DNA of 28,992 nt from Syntrophaceae bacterium (GCA_003508565.1 DNUI01000216.1:1-28992); one strand, 5' to 3'. Shown: positions 7,856-17,429, counted from the stretch's first letter. A program made the numbers and translations. Notes: generated by a model not told the origin, from the letters alone.

Positions 7856-9682
7856 TTGGATAGGAAAATAGTCGTTCTGCCTGATAGTCTCACCAGTAAA
7901 ATCGCGGCCGGAGAGGTCGTCGAAAGGCCCGCTTCCATTCTCAAAGAACTCTTAGAAAATGCCGTTGATGCAGGTGCTACGGATATTGTTATTGAACTGG
8001 CAAAGGGAGGATGCGGATCAATCAAGGTTGTTGACAATGGAGAAGGAATCGAACACACAGAGGTGCCCCTTGCGTTCGAACGTTTTGCCACTAACAAAAT
8101 ATATGATTTTGATGATATTTATAATGTGAAATCGTATGGATTTCGAGGAGAGGCTCTACCAAGCATTGCTGCGGTTTCCCGTGTCGAGATGGTGACGAGA
8201 AAGCAGTCTTCTTTATCCGGTACAAGAGTGATTATTGAGTCGGGGCAGGTCAAGACACTTGACCATGCGGGATGTCCCGTCGGCACGTCTGTTTTGGTGA
8301 GTCATATCTTCGATCCTGTTCCCGTACGTAAAAAATTTCTCAAGACGGAGATGACGGAGCAGGGATATTGCATGGATGTAATTACGAGAATGGCTCTCTC
8401 CCATCCGGAGGTGAGACTGCGTGTTGCCGCCCGCGGCAGGGAGATTATGAACATACCGGCTACAAGAGATATTTCTGAGAGGGTTTCTCTTGTGTTAGGA
8501 ACAGAATTTACGGATCACACGATACCGGTGAAAGGCAACAAAGGGGATATAACCCTTACCGGATTTGCCTCTAAACCTGAGTATAGCAAGTCCAGTACGA
8601 AGCAAATATTCTTTTATGTGAACAGAAGATTTGTAAGGGACTACCTGCTGAACCATGCAGTCATGACGGCGTACAGACGTGTCATTGAGGCAAGGAAGTA
8701 CCCCGCAGTAATTATATTTGTTGATCTCCCTACTGAAGATGTTGATGTGAACGTCCATCCCGCGAAAATGGAGGTTCGTTTCCGAAATCCGAGGTCAATA
8801 TATGATATTGTCGCTGAGACCCTGGTTGTCGCATTGTCCAATATCACGCCTTTCGTGTCCGAAGGCAGAGGCCGGGTGATGCCCGAGGGCTACAGTGAAC
8901 GAGTGCAAGAAGCATTGAAGCGGTATACCATATCCATGGGAAGGGGGAAGCTGTTTTTTAACAAAGAAATTGGTCATATAGTGAGGACCGCTTCTGCAAA
9001 CGGGAAGATACAGAATTATGATAAAGATAGTGTGCAATTTCAAAGATTGCCGACAGGGAGTGACGCCGAACAGGAGATTACAATAAAGAGACCGACTTTT
9101 ACCGGCCTCGAATACATGGGACAAATTGCCGGCACATATCTGATTTTTTCTTCTTCCACAGGATTGATCCTTGTGGATCAACATGCCGCTCATGAAAGAA
9201 TCATTTTTGAAAAACTCAAAAAAGATTCTCCGGCGCCTGGCGAAAAAATAATCAGCCAGACACTGCTGATCCCGGAAGTGGTAAGTCTCTCACCGGGAGA
9301 GTTTGCTGTCCTGTTGGAATCTATGAATATATTTGAAGATACCGGTATAGAAGTGGAACTATTTGGGGAAAAAACGATAATCATGAAATCTGTACCGGCA
9401 ATGCTATCGCATATTGAACCGAAAGAATTATTGTGTGAACTCCTTGAGGAATTTTCAAAAACGGGACAATCTCTAAGTATAGAAGAACGGAAGGAGAAAA
9501 TATATGCCTTATTGGCCTGCAAAGGGGCGGTAAAGGCGCATCAGAAACTTTCTGAATCAGAGGCGATAATGATATGCAAAGATCTTGATGCGACTCCGTT
9601 TTCCTCTACATGTCCTCATGGACGGCCTGTCTTCATCTCATTCAAAATAGAGGATCTGGAAAGGATGTTTAAACGAAAATAA
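7856..9682 (+). CDS. mutL: DNA mismatch repair protein MutL
   Basis: MutL is the ATP-driven coupler of mismatch repair, linking MutS to strand incision. The start is TTG at 7856, with GGAAGGTG (7841-7848) correctly spaced; no in-frame ATG is closer. The N-terminal GHKL ATPase motifs are intact: ELLENAVDAG, then VDNGEGI, then YGFRGEALPSI. The C-terminal dimerisation domain carries the endonuclease motif DQHAAHERI (441-449), with ACKGAVKA downstream and CPHGRP (586-591). These are the metal-site motifs of MutL proteins from bacteria lacking MutH-type incision, so this MutL is probably a nicking endonuclease itself. Length (608 aa) is normal. The stop codon is 4 bp from the miaA start, so the two are probably co-transcribed, as in many proteobacteria. 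Confidence 0.97.
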   Translation: MDRKIVVLPDSLTSKIAAGEVVERPASILKELLENAVDAGATDIVIELAKGGCGSIKVVDNGEGIEHTEVPLAFERFATNKIYDFDDIYNVKSYGFRGEALPSIAAVSRVEMVTRKQSSLSGTRVIIESGQVKTLDHAGCPVGTSVLVSHIFDPVPVRKKFLKTEMTEQGYCMDVITRMALSHPEVRLRVAARGREIMNIPATRDISERVSLVLGTEFTDHTIPVKGNKGDITLTGFASKPEYSKSSTKQIFFYVNRRFVRDYLLNHAVMTAYRRVIEARKYPAVIIFVDLPTEDVDVNVHPAKMEVRFRNPRSIYDIVAETLVVALSNITPFVSEGRGRVMPEGYSERVQEALKRYTISMGRGKLFFNKEIGHIVRTASANGKIQNYDKDSVQFQRLPTGSDAEQEITIKRPTFTGLEYMGQIAGTYLIFSSSTGLILVDQHAAHERIIFEKLKKDSPAPGEKIISQTLLIPEVVSLSPGEFAVLLESMNIFEDTGIEVELFGEKTIIMKSVPAMLSHIEPKELLCELLEEFSKTGQSLSIEERKEKIYALLACKGAVKAHQKLSESEAIMICKDLDATPFSSTCPHGRPVFISFKIEDLERMFKRK

Positions 9683-9686
9683 CTAC

Positions 9687-10619
9687 ATGTATGTGAATGA
9701 CATTAAATCCCGCCTGATCGTGATCGTTGGTCCTACCGCTATAGGGAAGACAGAATTGGCAATCAGACTTGCCCGCGAATGGGATGGTGAGATTATCAGT
9801 GCCGATTCAATGCAGGTTTACCGGTTCATGGATATCGGCACAGCAAAGCCGACTGTTGAAGAACGGTCTATGGCGCGTCATCATCTCATCGATGTTGTGA
9901 ATCCGGACGAGCAGTTTAATGCAGCCATGTTCATAGCGATGGCGAAGAAGACCATCATGGAATTGCACAACCGGAGAAAACCTGTCTTGGTAGTGGGTGG
10001 CACGGGTCTGTATGTAAAAGCGCTGTTAGGAGGACTTTTCCAGGGTCCGGACGCGAATGAAGAGTTAAGAAAGGCATACAGGCAGGGGCTCAAGCAATTC
10101 GGTAAAGAGTATTTATATAAAAAACTGCAAGAAAAGGATGAACGGGCGGCCTTGCAAATTGGAAAAAATGATATTGTCCGGATCATCCGAGCCCTGGAGG
10201 TGATGGAACTTTCCGGTGAATCAATTGTGGAAAAACAAAAAGCGCACGGCTTTGGTGACAGCCTCTATACATGCACGAAAATAGGTCTCACGATGGAGCG
10301 TTCCCGGTTATATGAAAGGATAGACCAGAGAACGGAAAAAATGATAAAGGATGGCTTTATAGAGGAAGTGCGGAGCCTTCTCTCCATGGGGTATAGTGAA
10401 ACCCTAAAACCTATGCAGTCCTTGGGGTATAAGCATATTGTCAACTACATGAAGGGGTTTTTCAAGCTGGAAGACGCCCTGAGGGTAATGAAACGCGATA
10501 CGCGCCATTTTGCAAAAAGGCAAATGACCTGGTTTTGTCGAGATCAAGAGATCCTTTGGTTTAAGCCGTCCGATGTAGATGACATCAGGGATCGAATTGA
10601 TAAGTTCATGCGGAAATAG
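9687..10619 (+). CDS. miaA: tRNA dimethylallyltransferase MiaA
   Basis: MiaA transfers a dimethylallyl group to N6 of A37 in tRNAs that read codons starting with U. The N-terminal P-loop is GPTAIGKT (15-22). The family motif DSMQVYRFMDIGTAKPT follows, then HHLIDVVNPDEQFNAAMF and the glycine-rich VVGGTGLYVKALL. The C-terminal ARRQxTWF-type segment is present as KRQMTWFCRDQEILWF. Length (310 aa) is normal. The start ATG 9687 lies 4 bp after mutL with no strong Shine-Dalgarno of its own, so translation may be coupled to mutL. Confidence 0.97.
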   Translation: MYVNDIKSRLIVIVGPTAIGKTELAIRLAREWDGEIISADSMQVYRFMDIGTAKPTVEERSMARHHLIDVVNPDEQFNAAMFIAMAKKTIMELHNRRKPVLVVGGTGLYVKALLGGLFQGPDANEELRKAYRQGLKQFGKEYLYKKLQEKDERAALQIGKNDIVRIIRALEVMELSGESIVEKQKAHGFGDSLYTCTKIGLTMERSRLYERIDQRTEKMIKDGFIEEVRSLLSMGYSETLKPMQSLGYKHIVNYMKGFFKLEDALRVMKRDTRHFAKRQMTWFCRDQEILWFKPSDVDDIRDRIDKFMRK

Positions 10620-10745
10620 CCTCCACTGCCGTCCTTTAATCATGGGAGAACTTATCAAGATTATATAATGTACGAAGCATGAACAGGCGAGATACCCGTT
10701 CTGGCCGTTAAAACATGGAGTCATAGGTGGAGACAGCGAAATTTC

Positions 10746-10772
10746 TTGACTTCAAGGTTGTATGAATATAAT
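10746..10772 (+). promoter_or_regulatory. Candidate sigma-70 promoter for the TPR/SLH lipoprotein gene
   Basis: TTGACT (10746-10751) and a perfect TATAAT (10767-10772) are separated by 15 bp, a little short of the ideal 17. They sit 80 bp upstream of ATG 10852 in a 232-bp gap. An untranslated hairpin (CAGGCTT 10798-10804 with AGGCCTG 10811-10817) would lie in the leader. The rest of the gap shows nothing recognisable. Confidence 0.5.
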
Positions 10773-10851
10773 TTAATGCGAGTTTTTTGTATAAGATCAG
10801 GCTTCTATCAAGGCCTGTTCCTTTAAACGTTTTTAATGAAAGGAGAACGTT

Positions 10852-12024
10852 ATGATGCAATGCCGGGATTATCGAAAATTATTGATGTTATTGATTTTTA
10901 TTACTGCGGGATTTCTCATTATTTCGTGCAGTCCAAAAGTTGTGAAACCAGTAAGTGAGATGGATACACCGGAGCACCATTTTTATACGGGTACGAAACT
11001 CCTCGATCAGGGAAAGTATGCCGATGCCAAGAAGGAATTTGATCAGTCCATCGCGCTCGACCCGAAATTCTCCAGGGCGTATGCGGGAAACAGTCTTGTA
11101 AATGCCTATGAGGGGGAGTTCAAGGCCGCTAATGAATCCATGGAAAAAGCATGGAGTTATGCTAAGAACGATAGCGAGAAGCTCTTCGTTCATATATGTA
11201 AAATACGTCTCTCTACATTAAGCAAAGCTGACAAGAACTGGATCGATGATGCAAAGGGTCAATTTAAAAAAGCAATCAAAATTGATTCGAGCTCTGCCGC
11301 TGCGCATTATTTCATGGGAGTTGCTTTCAAGACTGCGTTGAATTTTGCAGATGCGGGCCAGATGTTCAAACAGGTTCTTGATATTAATCGTGAATATGTG
11401 AAAGAGGCGGATACCGAATGGAACCTGGTGCAGAAGATCCAGCGGGCCATGCCCGGGACAATCACAGGGAAGAAAATCGCGCTTCTGGAACGAATTAACC
11501 GGGCTGATGCCGCCGCTCTTTTTATGGAGGAATTAAAGATTGATGCCCTCTATAAAAAAAGAACACCGAAAACATTTGATAACGCCTTCAAAGATCCTGA
11601 ACAGGCAAAGGTGGGAGCAGGTGCAGCTTCCAAGACAGCCACAGACATTGCCACGCACCCCCTCAAAGCAGACATTGAAGGTATTCTCCAGATGGAGGTT
11701 CGTGGCCTGGAAGCTTATCCTGATGGCACATTCCGCCCGGCTGATATAGTAGACCGTGCAACGTACGCCATGATGATAGAGGACATTCTGATAAAAGTGA
11801 CGGGGGATAATACCCTGGCAACCAAATTCATCGGCAGTACCTCACCGTTTCCTGATTTGAGGTCTGATTTACCGTATTTCAATTCCGTAATGGTTGTAAC
11901 TTCGAGAGGGATTATGGAGGCAAAAGATATCACCACCGGAGAATTTGCCCCTCTCAGTCCTGTTCCGGGAGTTGATGCGCTCCTAGTGATAAGGAAAATC
12001 AAAGAAGAATTAAAAATTTTCTAA
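10852..12024 (+). CDS. TPR lipoprotein with C-terminal SLH-like domain
   Basis: The start is ATG 10852 (an ATG also follows at 10855), with AAAGGAG at 10839-10845. The N-terminus is a lipoprotein signal ending in LIISC (Cys about residue 26). Residues about 42-200 form TPR-like helix pairs (HFYTGTKLLDQGKYADAKKE, AAHYFMGVAFKTALNFADA). After a linker, residues about 275-390 look like S-layer homology (SLH) modules: LEAYPDGTFRPADIVDRATY, then FPDL, then YFNSVMVVTSRGIME, then GEFAPLSPVPG. SLH domains hold proteins on cell-wall polymer and also occur in deltaproteobacterial envelope lipoproteins. It lies 12 bp before valS on the same strand but has its own likely promoter. Its partner and function are unknown. 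Confidence 0.75.
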   Translation: MMQCRDYRKLLMLLIFITAGFLIISCSPKVVKPVSEMDTPEHHFYTGTKLLDQGKYADAKKEFDQSIALDPKFSRAYAGNSLVNAYEGEFKAANESMEKAWSYAKNDSEKLFVHICKIRLSTLSKADKNWIDDAKGQFKKAIKIDSSSAAAHYFMGVAFKTALNFADAGQMFKQVLDINREYVKEADTEWNLVQKIQRAMPGTITGKKIALLERINRADAAALFMEELKIDALYKKRTPKTFDNAFKDPEQAKVGAGAASKTATDIATHPLKADIEGILQMEVRGLEAYPDGTFRPADIVDRATYAMMIEDILIKVTGDNTLATKFIGSTSPFPDLRSDLPYFNSVMVVTSRGIMEAKDITTGEFAPLSPVPGVDALLVIRKIKEELKIF

Positions 12025-12036
12025 CGGGGATATTTC

Positions 12037-14694
12037 ATGTCTGAAGGGTCATTAAGCAAGGTTTTTGATTCACATGTATCAGAGGCCAGGTGGTATCAGT
12101 ACTGGCTTGATCATAATTTTTTCAGGGCTGAAGACTCAAGCCTCAAGCCGCAATTTTCCATCGTTATCCCTCCACCAAATGTAACAGGCATGCTCCATAT
12201 GGGACATGCCTTGAACAATACCCTGCAGGATATAATGACGAGGGCGAGAAGAATGCAGGGGTATAACGCCCTTTGGATGCCGGGAACGGATCATGCGGGA
12301 ATTGCCACGCAGAATGTAGTCGAGCAGGAACTGGCGAAAGAAGGCATTACCAGAAATGATTTAGGCAGAGATAAATTTATTGCCAGGGTGTGGGACTGGA
12401 AGGAAAAATATGGCGGGGTTATTATAAACCAGCTCAAGCGACTCGGGTGTTCCTGTGACTGGTCCCGGGAATCCTTTACCATGGACCAGAAAAGATCCAA
12501 GGCTGTCAGGGAGGTCTTTGTCCGTCTTTATAATGACGGCCTTATCTATCAAGGGGATTATATCGTCAATTGGTGCCCCCGCTGTCATACAGCCATATCC
12601 GATCTCGAAGTTGAGTATGATGAGAGAAATGGGTTCCTCTGGCAGATTCAGTATCCCTGCGCGGATGGTACTGATGGGGTAGTGGTGGCTACGACGAGAC
12701 CGGAAACGATGTTGGGGGATACGGCGGTTGCGGTGAGTCCTGATGATAAGAGATATAAGGATAAGATTGGACGCACCTTGATTCTGCCGCTTGTGAACAG
12801 GCGCATTCCGATTATTGCCGATCATCATGTAAGCATTGAGTTTGGTTCGGGGGCAGTGAAGGTGACGCCCGCGTGTGATCCAAACGACTTTGCCATTGCG
12901 GAGAGGCATGGTCTGGACATTATAAAAATTATGGATGGCGCTGCTGTCATTAATGAGAAATGCGGGATCTATCATGGGCAGGATCGATATGAGTGCCGGG
13001 AAAATGTTCTCAGAGACCTCGAAAAAGGGGGGTACCTCTTAGGGAAGGAACCGTATGTTCATAGTGTCGGACAGTGTTACCGGTGCAAGACGGACATTGA
13101 GCCAATGGTTTCCCGGCAGTGGTTTGTGAAAATAAAACCTCTGGCAAAAGCAGCAACTGCCGCGGTGATCAAAGGGAAAACAAAGATATTGCCTAAATCC
13201 TGGGAAAATACGTATTTCGAATGGATGAACAATATCCGGGACTGGTGTATTTCCAGGCAAATCTGGTGGGGTCACAGAATCCCTGTGTGGCATTGTGACA
13301 TATGCGGGAAGGAAATCGTATCCACGAAAGACCCCAGCGCCTGCCCGGACTGTAAAGGGGTAACTCTGACCCAGGAAGAGGATGTCTTGGATACATGGTT
13401 CAGTTCCGCTCTCTGGCCTTTCTCCACTCTGGGATGGCCGGACAAAACAGAGGCCTTAAAAACATTTTATCCCACATCGCTTCTTATTACTGGATTTGAT
13501 ATCCTCTTCTTCTGGGTGGCACGCATGATGATGATGGGGCTGTATGTGATGAAGGATGTCCCCTTCCGGGATGTTTACCTCCATGCCCTTGTGCGCGATG
13601 AAATGGGGGAAAAGATGAGTAAATCGAAGGGGAACATTATAGATCCCCTCGAGATGATTGATAAATTCGGCGCCGATGCCTTCCGGTATACCCTGGCGGC
13701 CCTCACCGCCCAGGGCAGGGACATCAAGATGTCCGAGGAAAGGATTGCGGGATATAAACATTTCATCAACAAGATATGGAATGCGACCAGGTTCTCCCTC
13801 ATGAATCTGGAAGATTATTCTTCATCCGGGGTCCCTGTCGGTAAAGACACGCTATCCCTTCCCGACAGATGGATTATGCATCGACTGAACGTAACTATCT
13901 CGGAAGTTACCAAAGCACTGGATGAATACCATTTCAACGATGCCGCCTCATCCATTTATCAGTTCATATGGCATGAACTCTGCGACTGGTATTTGGAATT
14001 GAGCAAACCTACGCTTTATGGAAAAGGCGATCCCATCAAAAGACGAGCTGCACAGCATACCCTCTTTACGGCAATGACATCGTCCCTCAAATTGCTTCAT
14101 CCTTTCATGCCATTCGTAACGGAGGAAATCTGGCAGACTATGGTGGGCGATGGGAGTTCCATTATGGTCAGTGAATTTCCGCGACCGGATGATGCTCATG
14201 AGGATCGTGTCGCAGAGAGAGAGATGGGCCTTATTATGGATGCGATAACTTCCATCAGGAATATAAGGGGCGAGATGAATATCGCACCATCAAAAAAATT
14301 GCAGGTCATAATCTTTACTCAGGATACGGAAGCGAGCGCAATTATCGGTATGGGGAACGGTTACATCAAGAATCTGGCCAATCTCGAGTCATTGACCATG
14401 AGTAACAGTGAAGAAGAGCCCAGAAACGCCGCAACCGGTGTTGCTGGTTTGCTCCGTCTCTATGTGTTGCTGGAAGGCGTAGTGGACATTGCCGGGGAAA
14501 GAAAAAGGCTGGAAAAGGAAATGGCCAAGGTGGATAAAGACCTGATGGTCATATCGCGAAAGCTTGCAAATCGCGATTTCTTGGCGAAGGCTTCAAAAAC
14601 AGTAGTGGGGAAGGAAGAAGAGAAATTTAATGAAGTCAAAGAAAAGCATGATATCCTGGAAACAGCCCTGAAAAGACTTCGAGACATGGGTTAA
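12037..14694 (+). CDS. valS: Valine--tRNA ligase
   Basis: ValS charges tRNA-Val and edits mis-activated threonine. The class I catalytic signatures are intact: PPPNVTGMLHMGHALNN with the HIGH-type motif HMGH (54-57), and KMSKS (526-530) in EKMSKSKGNIIDPLEM. The editing-domain segment includes TTRPETMLGDTAVAV. The ACGT-binding anticodon domain follows (SRQIWWGHRIPVWHC and WNATRFSLMNL), and the C-terminal charged coiled coil from about 815 (ERKRLEKEMAKVDKDLMVIS) is the arm typical of ValS. Length (885 aa) fits. The Shine-Dalgarno is weak (ACGGGGAT). No T-box or other leader is visible, as expected outside Gram-positives. Confidence 0.97.
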   Translation: MSEGSLSKVFDSHVSEARWYQYWLDHNFFRAEDSSLKPQFSIVIPPPNVTGMLHMGHALNNTLQDIMTRARRMQGYNALWMPGTDHAGIATQNVVEQELAKEGITRNDLGRDKFIARVWDWKEKYGGVIINQLKRLGCSCDWSRESFTMDQKRSKAVREVFVRLYNDGLIYQGDYIVNWCPRCHTAISDLEVEYDERNGFLWQIQYPCADGTDGVVVATTRPETMLGDTAVAVSPDDKRYKDKIGRTLILPLVNRRIPIIADHHVSIEFGSGAVKVTPACDPNDFAIAERHGLDIIKIMDGAAVINEKCGIYHGQDRYECRENVLRDLEKGGYLLGKEPYVHSVGQCYRCKTDIEPMVSRQWFVKIKPLAKAATAAVIKGKTKILPKSWENTYFEWMNNIRDWCISRQIWWGHRIPVWHCDICGKEIVSTKDPSACPDCKGVTLTQEEDVLDTWFSSALWPFSTLGWPDKTEALKTFYPTSLLITGFDILFFWVARMMMMGLYVMKDVPFRDVYLHALVRDEMGEKMSKSKGNIIDPLEMIDKFGADAFRYTLAALTAQGRDIKMSEERIAGYKHFINKIWNATRFSLMNLEDYSSSGVPVGKDTLSLPDRWIMHRLNVTISEVTKALDEYHFNDAASSIYQFIWHELCDWYLELSKPTLYGKGDPIKRRAAQHTLFTAMTSSLKLLHPFMPFVTEEIWQTMVGDGSSIMVSEFPRPDDAHEDRVAEREMGLIMDAITSIRNIRGEMNIAPSKKLQVIIFTQDTEASAIIGMGNGYIKNLANLESLTMSNSEEEPRNAATGVAGLLRLYVLLEGVVDIAGERKRLEKEMAKVDKDLMVISRKLANRDFLAKASKTVVGKEEEKFNEVKEKHDILETALKRLRDMG

Positions 14695-14955
14695 ACGAAG
14701 ACATATGTTGTTACTCTATTGCGCTCATGGGAAAACATATCACAGTATGTAATGCCGGACCCTCGACAAGGACATTCAAGGGCAGGACCGATAGGCCTGC
14801 CCCGCATCACCGCCTCCGCGAGGACAGACTTGATACGCGGGCATCCGGTTATTTTAGTGGCTTCCGGTGCCTTCCGAAATGGTAAAGTAAAACTTCTGCA
14901 TGCCAAAGTAATAATCGCCTCTTGAGGGTGAAATCCAACGTAATAAAAAATAACC
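14695..14955. other. Gap between valS and nadC with REP-like stem-loops
   Basis: No gene or recognised riboswitch is seen. GGGCAGG (14780-14786) pairs with CCTGCCC (14796-14802) over a 9-nt loop, with no T-run, so this is not an intrinsic terminator. CCTGCCCCGCATCA (from 14796) and CTTGATACGCGGG (about 14831) resemble the two arms of the palindrome at 17430-17456, so this looks like a decayed copy of the same element. A 211-residue antisense frame covering this gap and part of nadC is a shadow. nadC has no clear Shine-Dalgarno. Confidence 0.5.
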
Positions 14956-15801
14956 ATGTTCCAGACACATATTATACACAAATTACTACAGTCGGCTCTC
15001 GAAGAAGATGTCGGTACGGGAGACATCACAACAACCGCAGTGCTTACCGGCAATGAAGTGGGCAAAGCGAAGGCTATCGCGAAAGCCGATCTTGTGGTAG
15101 CCGGTATTGATATCTTTCGGGAGAGCTTTCTTTTCGTGGATAGCGGGATTCGGTTCACAGCAGTGTGCGAAGACGGGCATCGGGTAGAGAAAGGAGGAAT
15201 CCTGGCTGAAATATACGGGAATCTTGGAAGCATACTCACGGCGGAGAGAGTAGCCCTTAATTTCTTACAGAGAATGTGCGGCATTGCGACACTCACGAGA
15301 AAATATGTCGATGAGATTAAGGGCACGCGGGCAAAAATTCTCGATACGAGAAAAACAGTCCCTGGGCTTCGCTGCCTTGATAAGTATGCTGTGAGGATCG
15401 GTGGCGGGAGAAACCATCGGTTCGGTCTTTATGACGGTGTCCTGATCAAAGATAACCACATTGCGGCAGCGGGAAGTATATCCCAGGCGCTGGCAAAGGC
15501 AAGAGGACGCCATCCCCATACCATGAGGGTGGAAGTGGAGGTAAAAAATCTTCCTGAGGTTGAGGAAGCTCTGGCCTCCGGTGCGGAAGTCATAATGTTA
15601 GACAATATGACGATAGCGGACATGAGAAAGGCAGTTGAAACAGTCAGGGGAAAGGTGCCTCTCGAGGCCTCCGGCAATGTAACTCTGGCCAACGTGAGAA
15701 AGATAGCCGAAACGGGAGTTGATTTCATTTCTGTTGGGGCTCTTACCCATTCAGTACAGGCATCCGATATATCCTTGAAAATCGAAGAATACTACACGTA
15801 A
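14956..15801 (+). CDS. nadC: Nicotinate-nucleotide pyrophosphorylase (quinolinate phosphoribosyltransferase)
   Basis: NadC converts quinolinate and PRPP to nicotinate mononucleotide with loss of CO2, the entry step into the NAD pathway from the de novo route. The N-terminal EEDVGTGDITT motif, the TAERVALNFLQRMCGIATLT segment and the active-site block at about 128-168 (LDTRKTVPGLRCLDKYAVRI and GGGRNHRFGLYDGVLIKDNH) are all intact. The C-terminal EASGNVTLANV and SVGALTHSV segments complete the barrel. Length (281 aa) is normal. No Shine-Dalgarno is obvious before ATG 14956. It is followed 13 bp later by birA and then coaX, a cofactor gene cluster. Confidence 0.96.
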   Translation: MFQTHIIHKLLQSALEEDVGTGDITTTAVLTGNEVGKAKAIAKADLVVAGIDIFRESFLFVDSGIRFTAVCEDGHRVEKGGILAEIYGNLGSILTAERVALNFLQRMCGIATLTRKYVDEIKGTRAKILDTRKTVPGLRCLDKYAVRIGGGRNHRFGLYDGVLIKDNHIAAAGSISQALAKARGRHPHTMRVEVEVKNLPEVEEALASGAEVIMLDNMTIADMRKAVETVRGKVPLEASGNVTLANVRKIAETGVDFISVGALTHSVQASDISLKIEEYYT

Positions 15802-15814
15802 TTTCATTAGCGTA

Positions 15815-16609
15815 ATGGACTTTCATGAACAAAACCTTATTGCCCGCCTTTTAGAGAAGCGGATAGGAAACCATATCCACTTTTTTCAGGAAGTTGATTC
15901 AACCAACGACGTTGCCTTTAAGCTTGCCCTCAGCGGTGCCGAGGAAGGGAGCATTGTCATCGCGGAATCTCAAACCAGGGGAAAGGGGCGTCTGAAAAGG
16001 CAATGGCAATCTCCTCCCGGGTGTAATATTTATACTTCCATTGTACTGCGGCCGGAAATAGATCCCGTATTTGCACCTCAGGTAACCCTGATGGCAGGTG
16101 TTGCCGTTGCTGATATTTTATCTCTTTATTGTCCGGGGAATGTAACACTGAAATGGCCAAATGACGTTCAGATCAGGGGTAAAAAGGTGTGCGGTATTCT
16201 CACGGAAATGAGTGTCTCTGCCCCGAAAAAGGTTAATTTCGTCATCGTTGGTATCGGTGTGAATGTGAATATTGAAAGGGCAGATTTTGATGAGTCATTT
16301 CGTGATATTGCCACCTCCCTGAAGGAGGAGGTCGGCTGCAAAGTATCGCGGCTTGATTTAATTGTAAAATTATTTGACAATGTAGAAGACTTATATGCCA
16401 GCCTGACTAAAAAAGGATTTGTTTCTATAAAGGATATATGGCTCAAATACTCTGATGTGGTTGGGAAGCAGATTCGGGTGGTATTTAACGATAATGTGCA
16501 GGCGGGAGAAGTTCACGGTATTGATGATTTTGGGGCCTTGATTATTTCAGACGAAAATGAAGTGATGAGAAGGGTCATTGCCGGTGATGCCTCAATTGTA
16601 AAGGATTAA
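15815..16609 (+). CDS. birA: Biotin--[acetyl-CoA-carboxylase] ligase BirA, catalytic type without HTH
   Basis: BirA activates biotin with ATP and attaches it to carboxylase BCCP domains. The protein begins almost directly at the catalytic core (HFFQEVDSTNDVAFKLA), so the N-terminal DNA-binding helix-turn-helix of E. coli BirA is absent. It should therefore act as an enzyme only, not as a bio repressor. The biotinyl-5'-AMP loop reads GKGRLKR (56-62), against GRGRRGR in E. coli; KWPND (113-117) and VIVGIGVNVN are standard. A small C-terminal SH3-like domain follows (VGKQIRVVFNDNVQAGEVHGID). It lies between nadC and coaX, only 2 bp from the latter. Confidence 0.93.
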   Translation: MDFHEQNLIARLLEKRIGNHIHFFQEVDSTNDVAFKLALSGAEEGSIVIAESQTRGKGRLKRQWQSPPGCNIYTSIVLRPEIDPVFAPQVTLMAGVAVADILSLYCPGNVTLKWPNDVQIRGKKVCGILTEMSVSAPKKVNFVIVGIGVNVNIERADFDESFRDIATSLKEEVGCKVSRLDLIVKLFDNVEDLYASLTKKGFVSIKDIWLKYSDVVGKQIRVVFNDNVQAGEVHGIDDFGALIISDENEVMRRVIAGDASIVKD

Positions 16610-16611
16610 CT

Positions 16612-17376
16612 ATGCTTTTAGTCATTGATGTGGGTAATACCAATACGGTTATTGGTTTGTATGATGATGATGAGCTGGTTCATGACTGGCGGGTCAGGAC
16701 AGTTGTGGACCATACTGTGGATGAGTATGGGATGTTGATCTATAATCTCTACAAAAACGCTAAGATCAGACCACGGGCTATCAAGGATATCATCATATCA
16801 TGTGTTGTCCCCACCATGCTCAACATACTTGAGCCTCTCTGCGAAAAGTATTTTGGTGTCAAGCCCCTCATTGTCGGACCGGGAGTGAAAACAGGTATGC
16901 CTATCCTCTATGATAATCCAAGAGAAGTTGGCGCAGACCGGATCGTCAATGCAGTTGCGGCATACGAGAAGTATGGGGGCGATATTATCATTGTGGATTT
17001 CGGCACTGCGACAACGTTTGACTATATATCAAAAAAAGGTGAATACATGGGAGGATGCATATCCCCGGGTATTATGATCGCGAGTGAAGCCCTCTTCAAC
17101 AAGACGGCAAAGCTTCCGCGGGTGGAACTCAGCAGACCGAAATCCGTCATAGGTAAAGATACAGTAAGCAGTATGCAGGCGGGCATTCTTTTCGGTTACG
17201 CGAGCCTTGTGGACGGCCTTGTGAATCGTATAAAAGCGGAAATCAAGTCGGACCCGAAGGTCATTGCCACTGGGGGACTGGCAACGGTCATCGCCTCGGA
17301 AGCAAAAAGCATCAATGTTGTCGATGAAATGCTGACATTAGAAGGGCTCCAAATTCTCTATAAGCGTAATCGCTGA
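16612..17376 (+). CDS. coaX: Type III pantothenate kinase
   Basis: CoaX phosphorylates pantothenate, the first step of CoA synthesis. The ASKHA fold motifs are clear: LVIDVGNTNTVIGL at the start (Asp6), VGADRIVNAVAAYEKYG, DFGTATTFDYIS and GGCISPGIMIASEALF, with ATGGLATVIA near the C-terminus. Length (254 aa) is normal. It starts 2 bp after birA with AAGGA just upstream, so it is translationally linked to birA. coaE follows 128 bp later, so the first and last enzymes of CoA synthesis are neighbours. Confidence 0.96.
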   Translation: MLLVIDVGNTNTVIGLYDDDELVHDWRVRTVVDHTVDEYGMLIYNLYKNAKIRPRAIKDIIISCVVPTMLNILEPLCEKYFGVKPLIVGPGVKTGMPILYDNPREVGADRIVNAVAAYEKYGGDIIIVDFGTATTFDYISKKGEYMGGCISPGIMIASEALFNKTAKLPRVELSRPKSVIGKDTVSSMQAGILFGYASLVDGLVNRIKAEIKSDPKVIATGGLATVIASEAKSINVVDEMLTLEGLQILYKRNR

Positions 17377-17429
17377 TCTTGTCATGAATGCCGACATGAA
17401 CTTTTTGCCGTCATGTGTGACGTGATACG

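Noticed and set aside
12361..12975. 204-residue - strand frame in valS
   Set aside because: Shadow of the highly conserved ValS editing region; no family recognised.
14691..15326. 211-residue open frame on the - strand across the valS-nadC gap and nadC
   Set aside because: It lies mostly antisense to nadC, which has complete catalytic motifs. The translation has no recognisable domain.
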